A DNA stretch of 12,520 bases from positions 1-12,520 of the forward strand of contig JBDRHL010000044.1 in the NCBI GenBank assembly GCA_043816955.1, written 5' to 3'. Source of the stretch: JBDRHL01 sp043816955. GTDB taxonomy: Bacteria > Planctomycetota > Phycisphaerae > Sedimentisphaerales > CAYZTY01. The notes beneath the pieces are model-generated. The model was given only the letters and a program-made list of their open reading frames with translations. It made no database searches and had not been told where the DNA came from. Shown piece after piece: positions 6,823 through 12,520 of this stretch. The first letter of the stretch is position 1; every line of letters begins with the position of its first letter. The translations under genes and the position numbers were made by a program.

Positions 6823-8391
6823 CTATAGTTCCATTCTCGTTTCTCCCTGGCTTTTGCCCATCACCCGCATTCTGTTGAGGGCATCGACATATGCTTTTGC
6901 GCTTGCTTCGATGATGTCGGTTGAGATACCTCTGCCTACATATGTTCTTCCGGCGTGACTGATTCGCACAGTAGCTTCGCCAAGCGCTTCTTTTCCGCTG
7001 GTAACGGCCCTGATCGAGTAGCTCTCCAGCTTGGGCGACTGCTCGGTCACCTGACGGATAGCCTCGTAAGCAGCATCAACAGGCCCATCACCCACCGCAG
7101 CGGCCTGCCTGACTTCGTCGCCTACCTTTATTTTAACACTGGCTGTGGGCAGGGTTCCCGTACCACAGGCAACATGCAGATACTCAAGCACATAGTACTG
7201 CTCAATAGAGCGAATCTGATCGCTGATAATCGCAGCGATATCTTCCTCGAAGACTTCCTGTTTTTTATCAGCCACCACGATGAATCGCTGATAAACCTGA
7301 TCCAGCTCCTCATTAGAGAAGGTATAGCCCATCTCTCTGAGCCGATGGCGAAGACCCGCCCTTCCGGTCCTTGCGGTCAGAATAACAGCACTTTTGGGCG
7401 AGCCGATGTCTTCAGGTTTCATAATCTCATACGTTTCTCGTTGCTTTAGAAAACCATCTACGTGGATTCCCGAACTATGCGCAAAGGCATTGCCGCCCAC
7501 AACAGCCTTATTCGGCGGGACCGTCATTCCCAGCATGTCGGCAACCATCCTGCTTGTGTGATAGAACTCTGTGGTATTTATGGAGGTATCAATATTAAAG
7601 AAATCCTTGCGGGTGCGAATGGCCATTACTATCTCCTCCAGGGCCGCATTTCCCGCTCGTTCGCCGATACCATTGATAGTACCCTCCACCTGGCGCGCAC
7701 CATTTTTCACTCCAGCCAGGGAATTGGCTACTGCCATACCCAGATCATCATGGCAGTGCACGCTGATGACCGCCTTGTCGATATTTCCCACGCTGCTCTT
7801 CAAATCTCCTATCAATGCGCCAAACTGCTGCGGCATCGCGTAACCTGTAGTATCGGGGATGTTAACAACTGTCGCTCCGGCATCAATAACAGCCTCTACC
7901 ATCCTGCAGAGAAAATCTATGTCGGCTCTTCCGCTGTCTTCACAGTAAAATTCCACATCATCTGTATAGCTTCTGGCATGTTTTACCGCAGCAACAGCCA
8001 TTTCTATGCTCTTTGCTTTTTTCTGCTCAAGTGTCCTGCCGTATTTTTCATCACGGAATTTACCCATGATATGAATATCGGAGACACCCAGCCCCGTGTG
8101 AATCCGCGATCTTTTCGCCCCGGCAAGTGCCTTGCCGCACACATCTATATCGTTGGTAACTGCCCGCGTCAGGCCGCAGATCGTCGGGCCTTGCACCTCC
8201 CTGGCGATAAGCGCTACCGCCTCGAAATCCTGTGGCGAAGAGATCGGAAAACCTGCTTCGATGATGTCAACACCAAGTCGGGCAAGCTGAACAGCTATTT
8301 CAAGTTTTTCTCTTGCACCGAGTCTGGTCCCTGCGGCCTGTTCCCCGTCCCTGAGCGTCGTATCGAAAACTATTATTTTATCAGCAGACAT
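6823..8391 (-). CDS. leuA: 2-isopropylmalate synthase
   Basis: LeuA condenses acetyl-CoA with 2-ketoisovalerate to give 2-isopropylmalate, the committed step of leucine synthesis. The 522-residue protein has the DRE-TIM metallolyase barrel at about 4-270: DTTLRDGEQ at 10-18, EAGFPISSPQDFEA, the metal-binding HCHDDLG at 212-218, and VEGTINGIGERAGN at 235-248. FAHSSGIHVDG at 303-313 lies in the linker, and the C-terminal LeuA dimerisation/regulatory domain (about 395-515) contains GDGPVDAAYEAI. That domain mediates leucine feedback inhibition in characterised members. AAAGGAGA lies about 7 nt before the ATG, a strong start. It is the first enzyme gene of the leu operon and is preceded by a leucine-rich leader peptide. 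The usual KHSGR-like segment reads TARTGR, a variant I associate with planctomycetes. Citramalate or homocitrate synthase activity is unlikely given leuC, leuD and leuB. Confidence 0.95.
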   Translation of the reverse strand: MSADKIIVFDTTLRDGEQAAGTRLGAREKLEIAVQLARLGVDIIEAGFPISSPQDFEAVALIAREVQGPTICGLTRAVTNDIDVCGKALAGAKRSRIHTGLGVSDIHIMGKFRDEKYGRTLEQKKAKSIEMAVAAVKHARSYTDDVEFYCEDSGRADIDFLCRMVEAVIDAGATVVNIPDTTGYAMPQQFGALIGDLKSSVGNIDKAVISVHCHDDLGMAVANSLAGVKNGARQVEGTINGIGERAGNAALEEIVMAIRTRKDFFNIDTSINTTEFYHTSRMVADMLGMTVPPNKAVVGGNAFAHSSGIHVDGFLKQRETYEIMKPEDIGSPKSAVILTARTGRAGLRHRLREMGYTFSNEELDQVYQRFIVVADKKQEVFEEDIAAIISDQIRSIEQYYVLEYLHVACGTGTLPTASVKIKVGDEVRQAAAVGDGPVDAAYEAIRQVTEQSPKLESYSIRAVTSGKEALGEATVRISHAGRTYVGRGISTDIIEASAKAYVDALNRMRVMGKSQGETRMEL

Positions 8392-8574
8392 TTAAGGTCT
8401 CCTTTGAGATTCCGAATTATGAATTATGCACTAAATCCGTGTCGATTTCTACAAAAAACAAAAGAGTCTGAATATGTGGGAAAAGAGGTGATTCTGCGCC
8501 TAGCGGCGCAGGAGGAGGGTCAGCAGGCTCGAAAGCCCGCAAAAAACAAAACTCCTTATCTGGTGCTCAAACAT
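8392..8574 (-). promoter_or_regulatory. leu operon leader RNA with two stem-loops (likely attenuator)
   Basis: Read as minus-strand RNA, the leader contains GCGGGCU-UUCG-AGCCUGC (8540-8523), a 7-bp stem with one G-U pair and a UUCG tetraloop. It is followed by CUGCGCC-GCUA-GGCGCAG (8511-8494), a perfect 7-bp stem whose loop and arm include the leader peptide stop codon. The leucine codons fill the gap between the stems and enter the second. A ribosome waiting for charged tRNA-Leu would therefore control both. Downstream, T-rich TTTTGTTTTTTG occurs at about 8463-8452, but I cannot draw a good stem immediately before it, so a classical intrinsic terminator is not shown. CUCCU in the leader could pair with AGGAG of the leuA ribosome-binding site, an alternative translational mechanism (inference). 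No promoter with good -35/-10 elements is evident upstream; it may lie in the sulfatase 3' end. Confidence 0.6.
8500..8574 (-). CDS. leuL: Putative leucine leader peptide of the leu operon
   Basis: A 24-codon frame starting with ATG and ending with TAG lies between the sulfatase stop and leuA, in the same direction. The product ends SSLLTLLLRR, with six leucine codons in the last eleven (CTT, CTG, CTG, CTC, CTC, CTG), five of them at 8526-8509. A cluster of codons for the operon's end product, just before the stop and about 110 nt ahead of the first structural gene, is the classic arrangement of a ribosome-mediated attenuator. The ribosome-binding site is only moderate (AAGACGAA before the ATG). 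Two stable hairpins overlap the coding sequence. The symbol is assigned by analogy with enterobacterial leuL; there is no recognisable homology in so short a peptide. Confidence 0.68.
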   Translation of the reverse strand: MFEHQIRSFVFCGLSSLLTLLLRR

Positions 8575-8596
8575 AATTTCGTCTTTTAATCTATCC

Positions 8597-10009
8597 TTAT
8601 TCTTTACTCTTTTTCATTGCGGATGAAGCCTTTTTTTTCTTTTGTGCCACGGGCTTTTTCTGGTCCCTGGCAAACTTTGCAGGTCGGGTGTCTTTGTATC
8701 TGTCCAGAGCGCCCAATAACATGACATGGACCTGGTGTTGTTCGTCACTGAGATTGTTTACGTCCAGAACCTTCGGTGCATAGCCGTCGGTCATGTCGAG
8801 GAACTGACCGCTGCGAAACAGCTTGTATTTCTGGTTGCGTGCGAACTCGAACTTCGCCGTCATCCCTCCGGCTTCGTTGTACCACATATAAATCCACTCA
8901 CGCGGCATACCCTTCTTACCACGAAGCTGGGGCATGAAGCTGTGGCCATCGATTTTGAGCTTGGCTGGCACCTCAATCCCAGCGGCCTCGCAGATCGTCG
9001 GCAGGAAGTCGCTGACGTCGACTATGTCACTGCAAACCTTGCCCTCGGGAATTAAGCCGGGACAGTAGGCAACAAGCGGGACGCGCGTGCCGTTATCGGA
9101 GTGGTTTCCTTTCTCACCGGGTACTGCCTTGTTGCCCATCTGCGAAACCACCGGCCCGTCCGTCCCATTGTCGCTCAGGAAAAGTATCAGCGTGTTATCG
9201 GCCAGGCCAAGCTGTCGAACCTTGTCGACCACCTTGCCGATCAGCTTGTCCATGTAGGTAACCATTTCGCCGAAATACTTTGGATCACCTTTGTACTGTA
9301 GCGACCCATTGCTGTTGGAATCCCAATGCTGGCTGTCCGGCGTGGGACAGAAGGGGCAGTGAACCAGGATCATTGGGTAGTAGACTAGGAAAGGCTCGTT
9401 CTTGTGCTTCTCCATGAAATCGCATGCGAAGTCGCTGACCACATCCGGCCCATACCTGCCCGGGAATTTCATCGGCTTGCCGTTGATCTCCAGTGTCGGG
9501 CCGGCGTAGCGAGTGTCGTGTCCGTCCTTATCCCTCGAGCCTCGCATGTGCTGCCACAGACAGGATTCATCGAATCCGAAATGCTGCGGGTAGTCAGGCT
9601 GCTGACCCAACTGCCATTTGCCAACCACGCAGGTCGCGTAGCCTGCCTTCTTGAAGAGCTGGGCAAACGTGGTCTCGTCCCTGGGCAGCAGGCCAAATCG
9701 CTCGTAGTTGCGGACGTTACTGATACCGGTCATGATCTTGACCCGCGTCGGAGTGCAGAGGGGCTGGGCGTAGCAGTGCTCGAACCGCATGCCCTTGCAT
9801 GAGAGCCTGTCAAATACGGGCGTCTTGTAGCTCGTGCTGCCGTTGGCGCCCATGCACTCGTAACCGAGATCATCAGCCATGATAAGAATGATGTTGGGTT
9901 TCTTCGTGGACTTATCATCTGCTGCTAGCAGGGTTCCTGACACCCATGGTGACAATGCAATACTTGTAGAGCCGACGGCCGCTGCCTTGAGAAAATCACG
10001 TCGATTCAT
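8597..10009 (-). CDS. Tat-exported type I sulfatase (arylsulfatase A-like)
   Basis: The protein is a formylglycine-dependent sulfatase that would hydrolyse sulfate esters, probably of polysaccharides, outside the cytoplasm. A Tat signal is at the N-terminus (RRDFLK followed by a hydrophobic stretch to about residue 30, ending LLAA). The catalytic domain shows the metal-binding ADDLG at about 45-49 and the formylglycine site CTPTR with C85, which needs an FGE-type maturase not seen in this window. It also has GKWQLG at 130-135, a His in LVHCPF, and SDNGTD at 279-284. GKWQLG has Gln where most relatives have His. The C-terminus is a lysine-rich tail. I chose ATG 10009 over the TTG at 10021 because GGAG precedes it at a good distance and the Tat motif then begins directly. 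The gene appears more G+C-rich than the leu genes. It ends 22 nt before the leu leader peptide, so read-through into leu is possible. The substrate cannot be inferred. Confidence 0.88.
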   Translation of the reverse strand: MNRRDFLKAAAVGSTSIALSPWVSGTLLAADDKSTKKPNIILIMADDLGYECMGANGSTSYKTPVFDRLSCKGMRFEHCYAQPLCTPTRVKIMTGISNVRNYERFGLLPRDETTFAQLFKKAGYATCVVGKWQLGQQPDYPQHFGFDESCLWQHMRGSRDKDGHDTRYAGPTLEINGKPMKFPGRYGPDVVSDFACDFMEKHKNEPFLVYYPMILVHCPFCPTPDSQHWDSNSNGSLQYKGDPKYFGEMVTYMDKLIGKVVDKVRQLGLADNTLILFLSDNGTDGPVVSQMGNKAVPGEKGNHSDNGTRVPLVAYCPGLIPEGKVCSDIVDVSDFLPTICEAAGIEVPAKLKIDGHSFMPQLRGKKGMPREWIYMWYNEAGGMTAKFEFARNQKYKLFRSGQFLDMTDGYAPKVLDVNNLSDEQHQVHVMLLGALDRYKDTRPAKFARDQKKPVAQKKKKASSAMKKSKE

Positions 10010-10196
10010 CAGGTTCTCCAAATCAGAACAGTAAAAAAAACTTAAACAGCATCCACAGGCTCTATACTATCAAATTCTTACTTTTTGGGACGGAGTTACT
10101 TGGGAAATCCGGGCTATCTTAAAAGAGGATTGTATCATCTATTACTCTTTTTTGCAAACATTTTTCCCTTTTTGCCCTTTCGCCCAGCCAAACCTT

Positions 10197-10225
10197 TTGA
10201 CTTCCACAAAAGCACCCGTTAAAAC
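10197..10225 (+). promoter_or_regulatory. Possible sigma70-type promoter for the URO-D-like gene
   Basis: In the divergent 269-bp gap between the sulfatase and the plus-strand gene, TTGACT (10197-10202) and TAAAAC (10220-10225) are separated by 17 bp. The -35 is good and the -10 is weak. The alternative TATATT near 10248 lacks a clear -35. The rest of the gap has pyrimidine-rich runs but no clear operator or hairpin that I can support. Confidence 0.3.
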
Positions 10226-10278
10226 ATGCGGAATAACATTAGTTTGGAATATATTCTGTAACAAAGGCAGAAAGTAAC

Positions 10279-11355
10279 ATGGCTGTTAATGAAGCGTTAT
10301 CATTAAAGTACAAACCGGACTTAGAAAACACCCGAAGATATTGGGATGCCTTCTGGAATCACGAAATAATTGACCGCCCATGCACCATCATCCGGGCCAA
10401 GCGAACAGATAACGCTGTCGAAGCCCCAAGACTCCAGGCCGTAACCGCTGACTTCCGGCAGACTTTTGATAAATTCGACAGTTTTCTCGAATCACATTCA
10501 TTCCTTGGTGAATGTATACCGGGCTTCAGGCCCGGCTTCGGACCCGACCAGATGGCAGGCTTCCTTGGTGCCCCCATCGTTATAAGCCGTGATAGCGATG
10601 ACACAAGCTGGTCTGAAAAAATCGTGGAAGACTGGAAAGATTTCCTGCCGCTTAAACTCGATGAGAACAATCAAACATGGCAGCGAATGAAACAATTCCA
10701 TGCCGCTGCTGCCGAACATTACAAGGGCAAATGCCTCATCTACAATATCGACCTGCACTCAAATATTGACACGCTTGAGGCCCTGCGGGGCGCACAAAAG
10801 CTCCTTTTTGACCTCATCGACCAGCCGGAAGTCATCGCAGAGGCAATGGACCAGGTTCGGCCGTTGTATATGAAAATCTACAACGAACTTCACGAATTCG
10901 GCAATAAAAAACATTTAGGCACTAATAGCGACATACATTTTTACAGCAGAGGCAAAACCGACTACATCCAGGCCGACTTTATCTGCCTGCTGAGCCCGGA
11001 TATGTTCCGCAAATTCGTATTGCCCGCCATCGAAGAAGAAGCACAGTTCCTCGACAACAGTTGTTTCCATCTCGATGGACCCGACGCGCTGAAACATCTC
11101 GATGACATTCTCACAATAGAACAAATCAGCCTTATCCAATGGGTGCCCGGTGCAGGCAACAAACCTGCTTATGACTGGCCCGATGTCATACATAAGATAC
11201 AGGCCGCAGGCAAAGCAACGGTTTTCTACGGCAATTGTGACGAAATAAAAGCAGTCCACGGCCGTTATAAGCCCGAGCTTCTCGTATATGATGTCCAGGC
11301 CGAAAGCGAAGCTCAGGGATTGGATTTGCTCGATTGGCTGAAAAAACACACTTGA
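10279..11355 (+). CDS. Uroporphyrinogen decarboxylase-domain protein (corrinoid/methyltransferase-type, not haem HemE)
   Basis: The 358-residue soluble protein appears to have a URO-D-type TIM barrel. Its start, YKPDLENTRRYWDAFWNHEIIDRP, matches proteins often annotated as uroporphyrinogen decarboxylase family or corrinoid-methyltransferase-related, rather than true HemE, which has a conserved N-terminal RQAGRY motif that is absent here. Later landmarks are CFHLDGPDALKHLDDIL (about 270-286), IQWVPGAGNKP, and VFYGNCDEIKAV near the end. Relatives in this superfamily (MtaA, CmuA, MtbA) move methyl groups between substrates, corrinoid proteins and coenzyme M or folate. No corrinoid-binding partner lies in the window, so substrate and role are unknown. 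The ATG at 10279 is preceded by AGAAAG at about 5 nt. It is transcribed divergently from the sulfatase. Confidence 0.75.
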   Translation: MAVNEALSLKYKPDLENTRRYWDAFWNHEIIDRPCTIIRAKRTDNAVEAPRLQAVTADFRQTFDKFDSFLESHSFLGECIPGFRPGFGPDQMAGFLGAPIVISRDSDDTSWSEKIVEDWKDFLPLKLDENNQTWQRMKQFHAAAAEHYKGKCLIYNIDLHSNIDTLEALRGAQKLLFDLIDQPEVIAEAMDQVRPLYMKIYNELHEFGNKKHLGTNSDIHFYSRGKTDYIQADFICLLSPDMFRKFVLPAIEEEAQFLDNSCFHLDGPDALKHLDDILTIEQISLIQWVPGAGNKPAYDWPDVIHKIQAAGKATVFYGNCDEIKAVHGRYKPELLVYDVQAESEAQGLDLLDWLKKHT

Positions 11356-11400
11356 AAAATAATAATCGGCATTATGCTAAAAAAAAGGCGACCATAACAA

Positions 11401-11694
11401 ATGGCTGAAAAAAAATACTCGAGTTATCAGCAAAAGCTCATCCGCAACTACTACCAGAACTTCGACACCATTGCCCTGCAGAAACTCCAGGAAATCGTAA
11501 CCGAAATTTATCTCGCCGATTCCCAAAAAAAACAGGACCGCCTCTGGCTCCGGGCGCAAAAAGCCATGCAGAACCTCAAAATCCCCAAGTCGATCACCGA
11601 ACACATCATGCAGAAAAAAGACGTCGAGATTCTCGCCGGAAACCTCAACGAGTGGTTGAAGACCTCGGACAATTCCACCGGGCTATCACGCTGA
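11401..11694 (+). CDS. Small conserved-looking hypothetical protein
   Basis: This 97-residue, strongly charged, mainly helical protein begins MAEKKYSSYQQKLIRNYYQN and continues with LQEIVTEIYLADSQKKQDRLW and IPKSITEHIMQKKDVEILAGNL. Small proteins with this layout (YxxYQxKxIxNYY, ELVTxLYLAE) recur in planctomycetes in my recollection, with no assigned function. It has no signal peptide, membrane segment or cysteine. AAGGCGA about 10 nt before the ATG supports the start. It lies about 45 nt after the URO-D-like gene and may be co-transcribed with it. Confidence 0.65.
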   Translation: MAEKKYSSYQQKLIRNYYQNFDTIALQKLQEIVTEIYLADSQKKQDRLWLRAQKAMQNLKIPKSITEHIMQKKDVEILAGNLNEWLKTSDNSTGLSR

Positions 11695-11695
11695 G

Positions 11696-11824
11696 TCACG
11701 GATTATCAGTATCGTTGGGTACATCAATACCTTTCTCTTTCAGGTAACGATATGCACCTATAGCGACGGGATCATTAATGGCGATAATGACATCCGGCCT
11801 GGTTCCGGCCAGTTCCTGCTGCGT
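11696..11824 (-). pseudogene. Remnant of a LacI/GalR-family regulator
   Basis: The minus frame encodes ELAGTRPDVIIAINDPVAIGAYRYLKEKGIDVPND, which matches the segment of LacI-type effector-binding domains that normally continues DIAVVGFDD. Here it changes to TDNP and stops. The upstream part of the frame (to about 11932) does not resemble the family, and there is no helix-turn-helix domain nearby. It therefore seems to be a short internal fragment of a lost gene, lying between two plus-strand genes. Together with the following stretch up to rpmB, this 400-bp interval has no intact gene. Confidence 0.55.
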
Positions 11825-11923
11825 GAGAGTAATTCTTAAGTTCCTTTTTTTCATGATCTTACCTAATTCGACTCCCGATCGCTTCCAAGCAACAACTACA
11901 GTGCTTTTACCAAAAAACAGGGA

Positions 11924-11949
11924 CAGCGACAAGAACAGAATTGTCGCTG
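11924..11949. other. 9-bp inverted repeat
   Basis: CAGCGACAA and TTGTCGCTG form a perfect 9-bp stem with an 8-nt loop. In the minus direction it is followed within about 6 nt by a T-run (TGTTTTTTGG), which would make it an intrinsic terminator, but no minus-strand gene ends just before it. It may be a leftover of the region that carried the LacI-type gene, or an operator-like palindrome. Confidence 0.35.
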
Positions 11950-12009
11950 GTGTGGCAGATAATCAACACACAAAAGCCAACTTTTTTCGAAAAGCTTCAC
12001 GTTTTTTTA

Positions 12010-12039
12010 TTGCATCTTCGGGGCAAATCCCTATATACT
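12010..12039 (+). promoter_or_regulatory. Promoter for rpmB
   Basis: TTGCAT (12010-12015) and TATACT (12034-12039) are spaced by 18 bp; TATATA at 12032 gives a 16-bp alternative. Transcription would start about 12046, leaving a leader of about 50 nt that contains GGAG, 9 nt ahead of the rpmB ATG. Confidence 0.5.
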
Positions 12040-12096
12040 GCCCTGACTTTAAAGAGTTGTGACGCTGATTTTATGTTAGAAGTTGGAGTAATCCGG

Positions 12097-12363
12097 ATGT
12101 CTCGAGTATGTTTTTTTACCGGCAAACGTACCGCCGCGGGCAGGAGCATCGCCCGGCGCGGCAAGGCCAAATATCTCGGCGGTGTCGGACGCAAAGTAAC
12201 CGGCATATCGAAACGCACATTTAAGCCCAATATCCAGAAGGTGCGGGCAGTGGTTGATGGCAAGGTGTGCAGGATCAGGGTTTCGGCCAAAGCTATACGC
12301 ATGGGGCTTGTTGAGAAACCTATGAAACGCAATTACAAATCTGCTGAAAAAGCCGTAGGTTAA
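12097..12363 (+). CDS. rpmB: 50S ribosomal protein L28
   Basis: L28 is a component of the large ribosomal subunit. The 88-residue protein begins MSRVCFFTGKRTAAGRSIARRG, the usual L28 opening, and continues with RTFKPNIQKVRAVVDGKVCRIRVSAKAIR and a lysine/arginine-rich tail. Only the first Cys (C5) of the possible zinc ribbon is in place, with another at C58, so it is probably of the non-zinc type. The start at 12097 is chosen over upstream in-frame ATGs because the homologous sequence begins there and GGAG lies 9 nt before it. The gene is monocistronic as far as visible. Confidence 0.95.
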   Translation: MSRVCFFTGKRTAAGRSIARRGKAKYLGGVGRKVTGISKRTFKPNIQKVRAVVDGKVCRIRVSAKAIRMGLVEKPMKRNYKSAEKAVG

Positions 12364-12460
12364 GATCGATATGCTAAATAAGACGCCTGCGTCAAAAGTA
12401 GTTCACCACAGAAAACATCATAACTTATTGTAAATTCAGCTAGTTATATGGATTTTAGGG

Positions 12461-12488
12461 TTGACAGGCAGATGCGGCTATGTATAAT
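12461..12488 (+). promoter_or_regulatory. Near-consensus sigma70 promoter facing out of the window
   Basis: TTGACA (12461-12466) and TATAAT (12483-12488), both perfect consensus hexamers, are separated by 16 bp. Transcription would start about 12495. The last bases of the window (CTTGGAGCG) contain a Shine-Dalgarno-like GGAG, so a gene probably begins just beyond the end, or a stable RNA starts here. Confidence 0.7.
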
Positions 12489-12520
12489 GTTAAGCTCTTC
12501 TATAGCAAATACTTGGAGCG

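Noticed and set aside
7462..8589. Long plus-strand open frame opposite leuA and its leader
   Set aside because: It is antisense to a gene with clear LeuA motifs, has no recognisable domain, and arises from the codon pattern of the opposite strand. The same holds for long plus-strand frames opposite leuB, leuC and the sulfatase.
8392..8596. T-box or other riboswitch in the leu leader
   Set aside because: I looked for the T-box consensus (AGGGUGGNACCGCG) and a specifier-loop layout on the minus strand and found neither; the leucine-codon leader explains the region better.
12382..12393. Hairpin GACGCCTGCGTC after rpmB as a terminator
   Set aside because: Only a 4-bp stem with a tetraloop is possible and it is followed by AAAAGTAG, not a T-run.
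1..12520. Transposase, insertion sequence, CRISPR array, tRNA or rRNA
   Set aside because: I saw no transposase motifs, no terminal inverted repeats around the restriction cassette, no regularly spaced repeats, and no recognisable tRNA or rRNA segments on either strand by eye.

Overview
The window looks like chromosomal DNA from a Planctomycetota bacterium, most likely a Phycisphaerae-like anaerobe. This is an inference from gene content: a Tat-exported one-cysteine sulfatase, a uroporphyrinogen-decarboxylase-like protein of the corrinoid/methyltransferase type, a DUF6485 protein, an Obg/DRG-type GTPase with a TGS domain, and LeuA features that I associate with this phylum. No rRNA, tRNA or CRISPR array is visible, so the placement is tentative.

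Layout. Positions 1-655 (+ strand) hold the tail of an unidentified gene and a decayed shikimate kinase. From about 10009 down to 650, every gene lies on the minus strand. In order of transcription these are: a sulfatase; a short leucine-rich leader peptide; leuA, leuC and leuD; a restriction-modification cassette of about 1.8 kb (truncated DNA methyltransferase, HNH endonuclease, a small protein, and a fragment possibly from a second nuclease); leuB; a TGS-domain GTPase; and a cysteine-rich DUF6485 protein. From 10279 to the end the genes are on the plus strand: a URO-D-like protein, a small conserved-looking protein, a minus-strand remnant of a LacI-type regulator, rpmB (ribosomal protein L28) with its own promoter, and a near-consensus promoter facing out of the window.

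How it works together. leuA, leuC, leuD and leuB encode the complete leucine branch from 2-ketoisovalerate to 2-ketoisocaproate. Between the sulfatase stop and leuA lies an unlabelled 24-codon reading frame ending SSLLTLLLRR. Two strong RNA hairpins overlap it, one capped by UUCG and the other enclosing the leader's stop codon. This has the design of a ribosome-mediated leucine attenuator, although I see no convincing intrinsic terminator, so the downstream switch may be translational or Rho-dependent.

The most unusual feature is the restriction-modification cassette placed 2 nt after the leuD stop codon and before leuB. Its methyltransferase keeps the TSPPY catalytic motif but ends before the C-terminal SAM-binding motif, while the HNH nuclease looks complete. 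Several decayed genes (shikimate kinase, LacI fragment, methyltransferase, nuclease tail) suggest ongoing gene loss around otherwise conserved housekeeping genes.
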